A DNA stretch of 64,000 nucleotides from Osedax frankpressi (GCA_964035775.1 OZ038312.1:32113142-32177141), one strand, 5' to 3'; shown: positions 33,237 through 48,454, counted from the first letter of the stretch. Numbers and translations: made by a program. The notes: generated by a model not told the origin, from the letters alone.

Positions 33237-36200
33237 CTATATGAATTAGGATTTAGAACACCTCGCTAGACTAGACTAACTGAAGATTAGATTAATTAAT
33301 ATCTAGATTAGAAAATAGCAAATTCAAGCATATGATATTATATGGAAATGTTAAATCATATGCGTTTTATGCACCTTATGAAAAATAAATATGATATATA
33401 AATCTACAAATGAGAACTGAAGATATAAATTATTAAAAACTGATGAATTGAATTGGATATTATTTTTCGATATAATATCAATGAATTTATAAATTTTAGT
33501 ATTAGATTAAAGGCAAACAGAAAATTTCATCGGTTGACAATTGATTGCGTGGAAAATATATTTTGTGTAGAATTTTTAAACATGGTCTTAACAAGTGAAT
33601 GTAAATGTAATTGAAGCATAATTATTATTAATTAGCAGAATAATTATATATAAAAATTAATTGAGAATAATATATATAATTAAGCTATGTTTTTTTTATT
33701 TCAAATTTGAACAATATTGTATAATATTGTATTTTATATTTTATAACACATTATTATAATAATTAAACACTTATTTTAAATAAAAATTAACCAAAAATTT
33801 GATTAGCAGTTTATTGGGCTGAATGTATTTTCTGCATAAACAATAAGTAGGTGTAGTTACTAGTATGGGAGTGGCTACGTGTATGAGGAGTGGCTATGAG
33901 TATGGGGAGTGGCTACGAGTAAGGGGAGTGGCTAAGTGTATGGGGAGTGGCTAAGTGTATGGGGAGTGGCTAAGTGTAAGGGGAGTGGCTAAGTGTAAGG
34001 GGAGTGGCTAAGTGTAAGGTGAGTAGCTAAGTGTATGGGGAGTGTCTACGAGTAAGGGGAGTGGCTAAGTGTAAGGGGAGTGGCTAAGTGTAAGGTGAGT
34101 AGCAAAGTGTATGGGAAGTGGCTAAGTGTATAGGGAGTGGGTAATTGTAAGGGGAGTGGCTAAGTATAAGGGGAGTGGCTAAGTGTATGGGGAGTGGCTA
34201 AGTGTAAGGGGAGTGGCTAATTGTAAGGGGAGTGGCTAAGTGTAAGGGGAGTGGCTAAGTGTAAGGGGAGTGGCTAAGTATAAGGGGAGTGGCTAAGTGT
34301 ATGGGGAGTGGCTAAGTGTAAGGGGAGTGGCTAAGTGTAAGGGGAGTGGCTAATTGTAAGGGGAGTGGCTAAGTGTAAGGGGAGTGGCTAAGTATAAGGG
34401 GCGTGGCTAAGTGTATAGGGAGTGGCTAATTGTAAGGGGAGTGGCTAATTGTAAGGGGAGTGGCTAAGTGTAAGGGGAGTGGCTAAGTACAAGGGGAGTG
34501 GCTAAGTGTAAGGGGAGTGGCTAAGTATAAGGGGAGTGGCTAAGTGTATGGGGAGTGGCTAATTGTAAGGGGAGTGGCTAAGTGTAAGGGGAGTGGCTAA
34601 GTATAAGGGGAGTGGCTAAGTGTATGGGGAGTGGCTAAGTGTATAGGGAGTGGCTAATTGTAAGGGGAGTGGCTAAGTGTAAGGGGAGTGGCTAAGTATA
34701 AGGGGTGTGGCTAAGTGTATGGGGAGTGGCTAAGTGTATGGGGAGTGGCTAATTGTAAGGGGAGTGGCTAAGTGTAAGGGGAGTGGCTAAGTGTAAGGGG
34801 AGTGGCTAAGTGTAAGGGGAGTGGCTAATTGTAAGGGGAGTGGCTAATTGTAAGGGGAGTGGCTAATTGTAAGCGATATCTAATTTAATGAGCGACTATT
34901 GTACTATTTTAAGCATTTGATCTTATGACATTTATTAGATATATGGAATTTAATTCTAGTAATATGTAGTTTGTATGTATTACAGCGTATATATTCCTAT
35001 ATATATTTAGCAAATAAAAGTTATATTATTGGAATTTTATTATTCATGTACAAAATCAGATATTCCATATGTGTGGTTGAATTAATATATAAAATACACC
35101 TTATAATTATAAAAAAATATTATATACACTGTAATACATATTATATACACAGGATTTAAATAATATATATCATGTAATACAATATAATTTCATATCATAT
35201 CCTATATAGTCTGTTTAGAGAACGGGTCATATGCCCTCTCCATACATATAGTTAAATACACTTATACAATTATTTTATAATTATTAGTGTGTTAATTATT
35301 ATATCCCAGTGGTATATAACAAAGTATCTGTGATTTAACAGATGTCATTAATTTTAAATTAATAAATGTTACTACATCAAAGGGATTAAAAGTCGCACAC
35401 GAACAAGGTATCGGCAATTTCCTATATGTCTATTAAACTAAACAACTCCATAATATTCTAGATCCAAATATATTCGACACAATCCATTGCCCCCTCAAAA
35501 AATGTAATAGAATTATTTATAAACTACATTAACACAATTAAAAGTAATAAAGTTATGATGAAAATATTTAATGTAAAATTATATATATGTATATTTTTTT
35601 AAAATTATATTGAATGTATATTCAAATATAATGAATATAACAATTGTAATGTAGTTGAAAATTTATTTAAAAAAACCTAAAAAACAATAAATTTGAAAAA
35701 TTGCGCTTCAATTTGAATATAAATTGTTTCTAACCATCCATATTCATTCCGGATAAATTATTCATAATTGATGAGTTATTAATCTTAAAAGTAAATAATA
35801 TTTAAGAACAAAATATTAATAATATAGATTAAGTAGGATTTAATAACATAATTTTGAATATTTCATTGTTTACACACAAACAATAAACAATTATTTGTTT
35901 ATATAAAATCAATGCGCAAACTGAAAAATAGATATTAATTACAATAATATAATATCTACGATACCTTTGTAATATTAGACAATATCCAACAATAATGATA
36001 TTATAATATAAATTTGTTAGAACTATATGTTTATGAATGAGTTGTATTGAATATTATAATGTATATATGTATAAATAAATATATAATACTTTTAACTTTT
36101 AGTACTTTTAGTACTGAAATATGTGTCATTTACAATTGATGTGATTTTGAATATTATATGATCATAAAACCCATAAAACATTCGGCTGCAATTATTAAAT

Positions 36201-38361
36201 TATTTTCTTAAGGACACTAAATATATGATACGCAATCATTATAGCTCAATAAGTATTTCCTTTTTGTAAAATAGTGGAAAATTAAATTTATTTAATCTTT
36301 TTTCCATTGGTGATACATTATTAAATGTTTCTAATGAGTTATTATTACATTATCATAATTTGATAACATATTATAATTAAGTCTTTATTTACTGTCTATC
36401 TAATTGGTAATGGTGATATTAATTTATGTGCAAATATACTTTTATAAATTTTATATTATTACTAAAAAGAATTCCAACTTAATTAATTAAGGTTAGGTCA
36501 TCTCGAATTACATCTGAAAGTCCTACTTTTTGAGTTATTATTAACAGTACATTCTCCACAGTTGGCATGGTAAGCTAATAGGTTCTGTCATCGGATTCTA
36601 ATTTTATACAACATATCTAATATATATGACTTCTTTTTGTATGCGGGATATAACTTGTGAAATATCACATAGATTATCTATGAACGAAATATGCCACCCA
36701 CTATTATGTGTTTTTTTTATTATCATATAACAAAATGATTTCATTTTGCGTGTTAGGAGAACATAAAATCCTTCAATTCTCGTTAATTGTATTAACCAAT
36801 ATTTAAATTTTGGAATAATAATATATCTCAATTTTAATAAGACTCCTAAATTAACATCCCTGTTTCATTGTTTCAAAAGATATGTTCAGACCGCCTAAGA
36901 ATTGTTTTGATATAAATACGTTTTTAATGCAATTATATTCACTTTAATTATAGAATTTTCTGGAAATTAGTGTAAATGAATTATTTGACAAATTTGCATA
37001 GCATGAGTTTTTTTCAATTTAAAAATCTTATTTTAATAAAAGCCAATAATGTGCATTTAAATGTAGACTATTTCTTAGCATTATTTCTTATCTAATATGT
37101 TATCTATTATATAATGCTAAGAAGCTGGGTGATATAAACATGTATACAATCTAGTTAAATCATTGTTATTAATACATTTATGATTTGTTTATATAAATTT
37201 AATGACTTTTATTACGTTAAATATTTTACTAATATTAATATGATAATGATATTGTTATTTATACCACCATTTATATTGATAGCGATAGCTACACTTAGTT
37301 AATATGATAAAATATATATCTGGAAAATAAAATATATATTTGTGAGGAGTTAATGGGAGATATGTGTCGCATAGGATATGTCCCCATCCCTTTATTATGA
37401 TATCCATCAAGGTATTTGCAATATCAATGGTTCCTAACAAATGCATTGTTCACATGACTATAGGTATTCTATAGGATTATATTTGAATGCATTAGGCATA
37501 TTATTCCATATATTTTGAGTACATCCTTTTTTTACAAATTTAAATATTTATAATAAATGATAACTATATGAATTACGTAAAATTACTCCAATTTTCATCA
37601 TCGAGACCTCTCTATGATAAAGCATATTAAGGTGCACCAAATCGAGTCACTAAACACTGTATCTGTATACGTTTGTACTTTTTTTTTAGCTCTATAGGTA
37701 TCCTATAGAATAAGCTAATTATCTTATTTTATAGTTGCTTGAAAATTCGAAATAGCTATATGCTAAAAGACCTTGAGCTATCAATCATATGCAAATATAC
37801 ATAAATGAAACTAGTAGATTACAATGATATCATCATTGCATATTATTATATTATTGCCTATACATTATATTAATCTTAATTTATAATAAATAATTACATG
37901 TTTAAATTTTTTCAAAGGTGAGTGATTAAAATGCCTTTTATTCAATTTATAATGAATAATTAATATTTTTAACTCGTATTTCACAGTTAATCAATAATTT
38001 TTATCAAAACAAAGAACTTTTTCTTAGTCTGGATTACAACTATGAAACCAATAGAAAGAGTTGTTACGAGCCTAATACACACGTTCAAATGAATCTGCTG
38101 ACGTAGTATACAATTTAAACAATCACAATAGTGTTTAATATATACTATTTATACTCCGATTTATATATTCACCATCAATTGCATTATTATCACATGTTCA
38201 CTTATATTTGTACAATTGAAGCCAATAAAATGATGAAATAAAGCCTGTGATCAATTTCTATATCATTGTAAAATATTTTAAAATTAAGTAGTCAGGTATC
38301 AGGTAGTATAGTGTATAATCGATGTAAATACGTCTTATAGTATATAATATATATAATATAG

Positions 38362-38412
<51 letters not shown>

Positions 38413-38714
38413 TATATGATAATAAACTTCGTGAATCTACGTACTTTATCTTATAAATCACTTATATTGAAATATGATACTCTTTACAATTATTTAAATA
38501 AGGTTTTGTTACCGTAAAAACATTTTAATAATATAATTGTCATACATATTTGGGAACCGTAGAATTTATATAAATATCTAGTGGTATAAAATTATTACCA
38601 AAAATAAAAATCGAATAAAAAAAATGTCTTCTTAAAAATGTGCAATAAATATCGCATATATAAATTTAAGTAATTGTTTTACCATCACAAGATTTTAATC
38701 AGCATAGTTTCGCA
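33237..38714. other. Gene-poor stretch between RPB2 and the GT31 gene
   Basis: Apart from the 19-bp array and an (AT)n tract (38361-38410) this is AT-rich single-copy-looking sequence. The missing RPB2 first exon probably lies here. Open frames at 36604-36831 and 37255-37446 (minus) have no recognisable similarity. Confidence 0.6.
33860..34875 (+). repeat. 19-bp minisatellite, about 53 copies
   Basis: Unit GAGTGGCTAAGTGTAAGGG with T/A and AATTG variants. It lies upstream of the first visible RPB2 exon, perhaps in its first intron or its promoter flank. Confidence 0.95.
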
Positions 38715-40421
38715 TTAGTCAATATTGACGACCGTTCCAATTCGCTTGTCATACAGTTTCTTACTCTGCACTTGGAAATTTTCCTCTAATAAAATACGTT
38801 CATCGGGCGATATTTTGCCCAGTAAATTGTTCCACATCTAAAATAAGTACGAGTTAAGATAGCCTAGAAATTGTACTTTAACATATATATGTATACTCAA
38901 ATGGTACGATATTAATAAAAAAATAATAAATAAAATAGACAATAACTGTTAGAATATATTATGAGATAATAGGAATTATATATAAAATAATAATTTACTT
39001 TTTTTAGGATTCACTAAAGTCAAAACTATTACTTTCATTAATGGTATTTTCACATTTTAAATAATGATCTGAAAAAACACTCGATACCTTGGGGAGAAAC
39101 GCTTTCGTACTAAGCAAATGAATGATTTCACATATAGGACATACTATAATAGTTCACTTTTATAAAATAAAGTTATGTATAGGTGTATACACGTTATGCA
39201 TTACGACTAGCTAGTATAGGATTATGCAGACTAACATCGTACATATCCTTTCCCATTATTCCGTGGATGAATATGTACGTTAGAGGCTCGGTTTTGCTGG
39301 AGTACTGCACTTGTGCGTCTCTGCCTGAAATGGTTGGCATGGTTAGGGTCTTACTCTCAGAACATGGATGCATTCCATAGCGAGGCGCATGAGTTTCTTC
39401 GAATAAGTGCATATTAAATAATTGCATATTATAAAGGTGTTACACACTTGAAAACATTATATTATTATTCAAATAAATTGGCCGAAAATGATATTCCAGT
39501 ATCGGTATTGTCGTATATGGTCATAATGTAGATGAAATAAGCAAACGGATTCAATGATAATACATAAATCAGATGTATTTATAAATATCTTACATTCGTG
39601 TATTGCTGAAAACTACTATCTTTTAGAATACAGCATATATTGATTTTCTAATTTTATATTCACTCTACGGTTAATTATCGGACATGGTTTATGCAAATAC
39701 TCATCGGAACTCTTTAAAATCTAAAATTCGTACCTACTTATGAATATACACCATAAACTAGTTATTATACATATTTACACTGTTAGTGTATCCTACTTAT
39801 ATGTATTAATTTAACAACTGTAAAACAATTGAATATGTAAACTAGTATACCTATTTCCAATAGTAAACTAAAATATTTCTTGGCAATAGAACGTAAACAA
39901 AATTAGACCGCGTAAGTAGTGCGTACGCAGCGCGCATCTCACGAGTATTACACACGCGACGCCCGCCACACAAACCGAACAGGGACATGTACTTGTTAAG
40001 CGGTACCCTGCGTATACCGGTCAAGTTGACGGTCAACAGTCCGGTGACGTAGGCATCGTCCACCCAGAAGAACGGAGTGATCAACGACTGTTGGTACATC
40101 TTAGCTACGAGGCTCTGCGATATCATGAAAGCGAGGCCAGCGCAGTACTGGACGTGGGTGAGAAAGTGCGTTAATTGTTTTAGACTAATCGTTATATACG
40201 TGTATATCAAACTAATATGAGTTAGAGTTCAAAGGTTATGTTAAAGTAGGATACCTATATAGATACAAGAGTATGCAAAATGTTTGCTTTATTTTTGTAT
40301 ATGCTGTATATAAACCAATTCATTATTGACGATAGAGAGTTAATAATAAGTAGGAAATTAAAGAAATATTTGTTCCCCTATTTTAAATATATATATATAT
40401 TAAATATATGATATAATATAT

Positions 40422-40486
<65 letters not shown>

Positions 40487-41773
40487 TTGTTAATTATACA
40501 ATCTAATTTAAATCCATGATTTTCTTTCTCACTGGATAATATTTTTGAAGAAACTTATAGCTAAGCTATATATAGTTATACTTATAAATATATACAATGT
40601 ATATTATATGTATATTTAATATATGAATAATTATATATATATATATCATTTTCATAAATTAATTTTAAAACTGCCCCACTTTTCCAAAAGTATACTTTAA
40701 CAAATTCACTATAATTATATATTGTACAGTTCGGTGTTGTAAAGTGACTTTAATTACATTGTAGTCGTTTACCTCGGGATAAAACTTCCTCCCAGCTAAC
40801 TCTCGATATTGTATGCACCATTTGAGGCAATTTTTCGGAAATCTCAGAATCGGCATTGTCTTTTCTTTGTAGGATATGCAGGCTACACGCGAACACCGGA
40901 GGAATGGTGGGTGTTAGTGGGGTGTAACGTGGGGGGGTAACATGGTGCCGATGGAAGGAGGCGGGGTTATACCTACTATCTGTTTAGCGAGGTGTCGAGA
41001 GATATTTGCTAACCAAGTGTATCTTCGGGTTTATCTATTTCCATTAGGATTTCGCGAATCTTGAAGATATTTATGAAAACGTCATCATCTGACTTCAGTG
41101 CGAACCTTTATTATGTAATAGCAGGTGTGAGTTATTTCATATTATTATTAAATTATGCAACACGTTATTGTAGATAGTGATAATTACAATTTAATTATTT
41201 TAAAACTTACTGGAGTTTAAATAAAATTTGTGATTACAAAAATTGCGTAAAAATATTATATGCCTTACAATGTATATGTTCTATTGAACTCATAATTGCA
41301 TTAGCATATCGTACTAGATGACGTATACGTATTTACGTTATTTACGCAAATTGTACTGCAAAGATAAATGTAGGTGAAATATATTGAGAATTATTAAAAC
41401 AATATTCACTAACTTTGCCATCGGACAGAAATTTGTCACCCAATGCAAACCCATAATCCCTTTCAAAGTTAGATTTCTATAATCATCTTGAAAGTTACCC
41501 TGTAGATATAGTAATACATTTATTTAATAATATTAATATTAATACGTATTAGGTATGTCAATATTTTAGTCTATTATAACTTATATATAGCCAATTATAA
41601 CTTAAATACCATATCGTATTACAATGAAAACGTTGTATTTATTGTAACAATATAATATTATATATTTACATTATATATTATATTTAATATTGGATATTGC
41701 TATACATTATAATTGTATTATAGACCGTGCTAAATTAATATACTTTTTATATATGAGTGTGTGTATATTGTAT

Positions 41774-41831
<58 letters not shown>

Positions 41832-41848
41832 CTATATAATATATATAT

Positions 41849-41879
<31 letters not shown>

Positions 41880-42593
41880 TTGTAAATATAATATTATATA
41901 GTTGAAATAGTTGAAATTTAAAAAAATACAATTATTGGAGTATATAACTTATTGGAACATATATAACTTAATTAATTATAAGAAATAATATATTACGCGA
42001 TTATTATATAATATAACAGCATTAACATCCAGATAATTTCCTTTATTTTAATTTTCATTTTTGTAAATACATAACTTTATTTATTGGGACTACATAACTC
42101 ATAATGTATACAGTTTATGATAATAATTTATGTATACCATTTATGATAACAACATATCCCAGGATACCATTCAAATCATTATAGTTTTTTTGTTATATAA
42201 TAAAAAAGAATATATTTTATTTGGATTTAAATTATATTAAATATTTCTATTTTTTAAAAATAATTATATAAGAATTTGTAATAGTTACATAATTCGGTTT
42301 CATGGGATAGTATGTTATATACTATAATATTCCACATTATAATACGGAAATATTTAACAGGAATATGAAAGACTAAAATGCAGATGACGTCACACAAATA
42401 TTGAGTTATATCTCCCCGAAATTCCCGAGATAAGAACGAGAATAACTCCGCATTAGTGAAACCTGCACAATGTCCCTATTTTCCAAATGTTCTTTTGTGA
42501 TTAACTCCTGGAGATGTTCCCGGTCGGGGTCATCGAATCTGTAATCAAAATGTTTTGTACTAATTGTGTATAGAATAGATATGATATATATAT

Positions 42594-42639
<46 letters not shown>

Positions 42640-44973
42640 CTTAGTATATGCCTACATTATGTGCAGTATACTATATCTTATATGAACACATATGTGTACG
42701 TACACACACACGTACACACATGCACACACGTACACGCATACACACATACACACACATTCACATACATATACAAACCCATACAGACCCACATTCACATATA
42801 CATACATACATACACATTCACATATACATACATACATACACATACACAACTCCATTAAACTCAAAATATATCACTACACTACAAACATTACTGACTTACA
42901 ATTACGATTAAACTGGTTGACAACTGGTAACTTCTTAGACTATAAACTACTGACTTATGACCAACCACATAACTTAAGACAAGTACCGAATATCAGAACA
43001 TCCCTAGGCAACTACGATGTACCTACCACACTCTCACTACCTCCCAAACCATTGAACTCATTTGGATACATGCGTATTCACTGGTTAGCTCCAAACAAAT
43101 GGAACCACCTTTACAAAAAACTGATATGCAAGACCTTCATTGCAAATGTATTTAATCACAGGCTAAACACCTTCCTGCTTAGGTGAGAATAACTACTTCC
43201 CCTATATACGATGTTACTTACCTAGTCACGTACTTAATCAACTTTATCAATACCTAATCACGCTACTTTACTTTACTTTTTACTTTACTGTATCATTTAT
43301 TTTGTTTTGATTATCTCGTTTACTTAACACATTCTAGAATATTGATTCAAATGTTTAATTATTTGTATATAATAAATTGTATAACACACACATACATACA
43401 TAAATATGAAACACATATATATATATATATAAATATATATATTTATATATAACTGAGCCCAATGTATTCTCACTTCTTTGAAATAATATATGGGAACTCT
43501 GTAAATAAATACTTCTTTATTAACAATTTCCAATAAAGAACTTTCAACTAATCCCTCCTTAATCCCTTTATTAATTTATCTTCTTATTCATATCGGTAAT
43601 TATTAGCATTTACTACGACATTGACGATTGTTCCGATCATGAAAATAACTACCAACCTCGGCAGACCGATGAGAAAGATGATTTTGGTGAATCCGTTCTT
43701 AAACAGCTTCGTATTCCCCCAAGTCATTCGCACTATTGTTCGGCGGAGCGAGTTTTTCGGTGCGCTGCGAGACGAAATATTATGTAACGCGCACCACTCA
43801 CGGACACAAGTCTCCCCGGTGTCGACGTGTCGGCAATCGGCTGTTAGGTTCACGTTACGAACGGCGACACCGTAACGATGTGCACCGTACATTGTTATAC
43901 GCGATAACGCCTTCGAATTAGTCGCAATCGCGGTATACCTTGAAACGGTTGCCTTACGGCGAAATCACAATTTGGTTGCCGTTGCAGGATCGGAGCGGCC
44001 CTCAAACAACGATGCAATAACTTGAATACGAGTAAAATTGAAAAGAATAGTTATCTAACAAGTGGGACGCAATAAGGAACGACCTCCGTCGCTTGCTGAC
44101 CACAGCCCTGCGATTCGCTACACGACCCCGGCCTTGGCACCGCCCGAGTGGCTGACCTGTGCAAGTATATGATCAACTCGACTCCTTCGCGACGCGTACA
44201 AACGTCCTGAGTGTTTATGTTGTAGCTGACCGGAAGTGGCAGTTGCTCTACGATCGCCTGAGAGGCGTGTCCGTTGGTTTGCTCGATTACGTTCACTAGG
44301 TCGTCGATGTCGATTTCAAGTTGAACCTGGGTAATACTTCCGTGTATTCATGTAATGGTATCGATATGGAGTCAAATACTTCGTGCTAAACGTTTAATTG
44401 TCGAGTACTCTCACAAGCGTATCTTTTTATATATAATATGCGACTCTACATTAAGAGTGTATAATTCCATCCGCTATAATTCTAATCCATTTTAAACATG
44501 ACATTTTAAAAATTAAAACTATTTGTTATAATTCAACCTAAATTACTCTCAACTTTTACCGTATCCGCATATTATATTTATATTTCTTATACATGACGAT
44601 AACTGCGATATATTTTCGTAAACCTCTTTATTATAATTGCAACGTTAAACTATTAGCTCCATATACAGCGTTGATGAATATATACGCCTACAACTATATA
44701 TGCACCATCTTGAGTTTTAACCTCGATTTTGCCGGAATCCAGCGCCCTGACGTTCCTCACCGAATTTGCCAGTACGTGTTGCCGCGGTGACCGCGGGTCG
44801 TCCGCTGGTACCTGGATCGAGGGCCCCGCCGTAGTCCATGCGCCACCATCCAGGCGCAACAGCGTGCCTGGCCCGTAGACCCTGTACGACAGGCAGACGA
44901 GCAGAACGGCGCAGAAGATCGAGGCCACGCGTAGACTCGAGGGTTTACGTCTGGTCCTCGTGACCTCCGACAT
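38715..44973 (-). CDS. Beta-1,3-galactosyltransferase-like glycosyltransferase (GT31), ten exons
   Basis: Predicted Golgi type II membrane enzyme that adds galactose or N-acetylhexosamine from a UDP-sugar in beta-1,3 linkage. Exons 44973-44686, 44326-44157, 43764-43657, 42538-42463, 41499-41414, 41105-41014, 40882-40773, 40147-39943, 39396-39236, 38837-38715 join in phase into 472 codons plus stop. Residues 1-15 are basic, and a membrane anchor lies at about 16-30 (VASIFCAVLLVCLSY). Family motifs follow in order: LHSAPKNSLRRTIVRMTWGN (about 151-170), DDYRNLTLKG (219-228), the metal-binding DDD in KSDDDVFIN (249-251), YCAGLAF (311-317), TPFFWVDDAYVTGLL (334-348) and a C-terminal WNNLLGKISPDE. 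The catalytic residues are all present, so the enzyme looks active. The acceptor sugar cannot be read from sequence. The least certain junction is 39943/39396. Confidence 0.92.
39943..40147 (-). CDS. GT31 exon with the FFWVDDAYVTG motif
   Basis: Encodes YCAGLAFMISQSLVAKMYQQ, then TPFFWVDDAYVTGLL and the loop KYMSLFGLCGGRRVCN. The second acidic motif (VDD, usually EDV or DDV in the family) is intact. The donor chosen, CTC then GTGAGA, gives phase 1 and joins to 39396. Confidence 0.88.
40424..40484. repeat. AT microsatellite in a GT31 intron
   Basis: Perfect (AT)n of about 60 bp. Similar tracts lie at 41780-41875 and 42578-42638 in neighbouring introns. Confidence 0.92.
41014..41105 (-). CDS. 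GT31 exon with the DDD metal-binding motif
   Basis: Encodes FALKSDDDVFINIFKIREIL. In GT31 enzymes this acidic triplet coordinates the manganese and UDP-sugar. It is bounded by AATAAAG at its acceptor and by GTTAGC at its donor. Confidence 0.92.
42698..42850 (+). repeat. CA/TACACA-rich microsatellite in a GT31 intron
   Basis: Degenerate CACACACGTACACA and ACATACATACACATTC units; source of the Thr/His open frames here. Confidence 0.9.
44686..44973 (-). CDS. GT31 gene first exon with signal anchor
   Basis: The ATG at 44973 opens MSEVTRTRRKPSSLR, then a hydrophobic stretch and a lumenal stem (LRLDGGAWTTAGPSIQV). A GTG lies three codons earlier in the same frame, but ATG is preferred. The exon is GC- and CpG-rich against its AT-rich surroundings. 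The donor used is GGC then GTATAT. Confidence 0.85.
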
Positions 44974-46439
44974 AGCTGACACGGGATGAAATACTCGGGA
45001 AGAATAGGATAGCGGTGCCAGGAAATGCGAGAAGAGTTGGGTAGGTTTAGCTATTGTACGGAGATATCAGTCTCGGAAAAGGCGAGATAGTCGGTCGAAA
45101 AAATATATAGATAATTCGGATATTAGCTTAAGGTTATTGCTTGTTATTAATAACAGATACTAATACTACCAACTAATAGTCTGCCTATCTAGTCGTTATA
45201 TTATCTAGATAGGCTGTGGAATGTAGAGTATACTAATGACATGCATATATTGGAGTAAATGAGCAAATAAAGAGCATTGTAATGATTTATGTCTACAGAC
45301 TATTACTATAGAGGAGAATATAGTAACATAAACGTTTTCAAATACAGTAGTTAAATATATTGATCTAAATATACATAATAATACATATGATCACATAAAT
45401 ACTATTGTTATATGTAAAGCTGAGGAATATTTAAGATTCTTGTGTAAGATATTTTGATCATTCTTCAAAACATTATAATAGAAAAAAAAGTCCATGTATT
45501 TATATTATAAAAATATATAATTAAAAAGTAAATTCAATACTTAGAACAAACACATCCAAGTTATTATTTGGATTTCAACACGATTAATGTGCAACTAGGG
45601 ATGAAACGGCATTAAAAATGCATGCATATTATTTTTACAACTATGAAACTATTTAGTATCACTAAATGGTTTCATTAAAATGATATGACTTTATAACTGT
45701 ATAAACTGAGAAGTAACATTTGACCTTGAAGAAAGAAACAATTATGTATTGTATTATAATGCAAAGTATATACTTATATGTATGTATTCCTATATTAAAA
45801 ATGAAGTGAATTGATATAATATACTTCACCTTTCTAATGTGTGAACATTGTAAACATGATACGTCAATCAAAACGAAATTTTGACATTATCTACGTTATT
45901 ATTTTATTCTATAATAACTTAGAATTTCTATTTCATTTATTCAACATTATAATATTTAATTATTTATTTCATAGATGAAATAAATGTATTTACTTGAATT
46001 ATACGATAGAAATATTTTTCGTAAATGATTAAATAATAATATACATTTTATTTAGTATGGTATATAATATTAACATTAGATATTATGCACATATTTAAGA
46101 GTGTGATATAAATAATATAAAAATTAAGTTAAAACTTTATTTATTCTGAATAAACATCATCATAAGTTATTCGATAGGAAATATATACAAACTTTATTTT
46201 TGATTTTTTTCCGAACTCGAAACTATATATTTATTGAAAGCAATTACAATGGTTTAGATTTTTAAAACAATAAATACACCGTATATAATATTATTACTAG
46301 AATTGTATATTTAATAGATACGATGTGAAATTGAATATGTCATACAATTCAGTAAGTGGTGTTCTGTATGATTGTATGTTATGAGTATGAAATAGATATA
46401 CAAAGACAGTAGAGAGACGACGAATATAATAAGCGAAAA

Positions 46440-47735
46440 GTGGCAAGTGAGTCAGAGAGTTAATAAGTGAGTCATATAGTTAAAAAGTGAGTGAATAAGT
46501 GAGTGAGTGAGTGAGTAAGTGAGTCAGAGAGTTAATAAGTGAGTCATATAGTTAAAAAGTGAGTGAGTCAGTCAGTCAGTTAGTAAGTGAGTGAGTGAGT
46601 GAGTGAGTGAGTGAGTGAGTGAGTGAGTTAGTGAGTGAGTGAGTGAGTGAGTGAGTTAGTGAGTGAGTGAGTGAGTGAGTGAGTGAGTGAGTGAGTGAGT
46701 GAGTGAGTGAGTGAGTGAGTAAGTGAGTGAGTGAGTGAGTGAGTAAGTGAGTAGTGAGTGGGTGAGTGAGTGAGTGAGTGAGTGAGTTAGTTATTGAGTG
46801 AGTGAGTGAGTGAGTGGGTGAGTGAGTGAGTGAGTGAGTGAGTGAGTGAGTGAGTGAGTAGTGAGTGGGTGGGTGAGTGAGTGAGTGAGTTAGTGAGTGA
46901 GTGAATGAGTAAGTGAGTGAGTGAGCGAGTTAGTAAGTGAGCGAGTGAGTGAGAGTGAGTGAGTGAGTGAGTTATTGAGTGAGTGAGTTAGTGAGTGAGT
47001 GAATGAATGAATGAGTGAGTGAATGAATGAGTGAGTGAGTGAGTGAGTAAGTGAGTAGTGAGTGGGTGAGTGAGTGAGTGAGTGAGTGAGTGAGTTAGTT
47101 ATTGAGTGAGTGAGTGAGTGAGTGGGTGAGTGAGTGAGTGAGTGAGTGAGTGAGTAGTGAGTGGGTGGGTGAGTGAGTGAGTGAGTTAGTGAGTGAGTGA
47201 GTGAGTGAGTGAATGAGTAGGTGAGTGAGTGAGCGAGTTAGTAAGTGAGCGAGTGAGTGAGAGTGAGTGAGTGAGTGAGTTATTGAGTGAGTGAGTTAGT
47301 GAGTGAGTGAATGAATGAATGAGTGAGTGAGTGAGTGAGTGAGTGAGTGGGTGGGTGAGTGAGTTGGTGGGTGAGTGAGTGAGTGAGTGAGTTAGTGAGT
47401 GAGTGAGTGAGTGAGTGAGTGAGTAAGTGAATGAATGAGTGAGTGAATGAATTAGTGAGTGAGTAAGTGAGTGAGTGGGTGGGTGAGTGAGTTGGTGGGT
47501 GGGTGAGTGAGTGAATGAATGAGTGAATGAGTGAGTGAGTGAGTGAGTGAGTGAGTAGGTGGGTGAGTGAGTGAATGAATGAGTGAGTCAGAGAGTTAAT
47601 AAGTGAGTCATATAGTTAAAAAGTGAGTGAGTGAGTGAGTGAGTGAGTGAGTGAGTGAGTGAGTGAGTGAGTGAGTGAGTGAGTGAGTGAGTGAGAGAGT
47701 GAGTGAGTGAGTGAGTGAGTGCGAGTGAATGAGTA
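46440..47735 (+). repeat. GAGT tetranucleotide satellite, 1.3 kb
   Basis: (GTGA)n with TTAG, GGGT and AATG variants. A block near 46740-46990 recurs at about 47047-47300, so a higher-order unit of about 305 bp overlies the 4-bp unit. Confidence 0.95.
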
Positions 47736-48024
47736 AAGAGTGAGTGCATATGAGATATATAGATGATTACTCATTTGAGTTATATGTAACCTGATATCAG
47801 AAAATAAAACAATGTGGAGTTCTAGGATCAACATTTATATTACTTTTTATAATGCTATTATCTCGTATGTTTTAATTTGTATGTAGATATATAATATTAC
47901 CAATACTGAATAATTCTGTATCTATAAAATAAAACTCTATTATAATTATTCACCCTATATTTATTTGATGTACACCCATTACAAAATGAAATTGTATATA
48001 TGTTACAAGATACAGAATACAGAT

Positions 48025-48430
48025 ACATATACACACTCACACATACACACTCACACACTCACATATACACACATACTCACCTATATACACATATACACAC
48101 TCACACACTCACACGTACACACACATACACTCACATATATACACATACACTCACCTATACACACATACACTCATCTATACACACATACACTCACATATAT
48201 ACACATACACTCACATATACACACATATACACACATATACATACATATATACATACACACATGCACACATACATACACATATACACACATATACACACAT
48301 ATACACACATATACATACATACTTACACACATACATACATACATACATACATACATAAACATAGATACATACATACATACATAAACATAGATACATATAC
48401 ACAAACAAACATACATAAACATACACAAAC
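48025..48430 (+). repeat. ACATACAC-rich microsatellite
   Basis: Mixed CACTCACATATACACA and ACATACAT units. The open Thr/His/Tyr frames on both strands come from it. Confidence 0.93.
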
Positions 48431-48454
48431 ATACTTACACATATACGTAGTAGA

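Noticed and set aside
44051-44296. Minus-strand frame starting at an internal Met as a separate gene
   Set aside because: It is the second exon of the GT31 gene (44326-44157) read past its donor.
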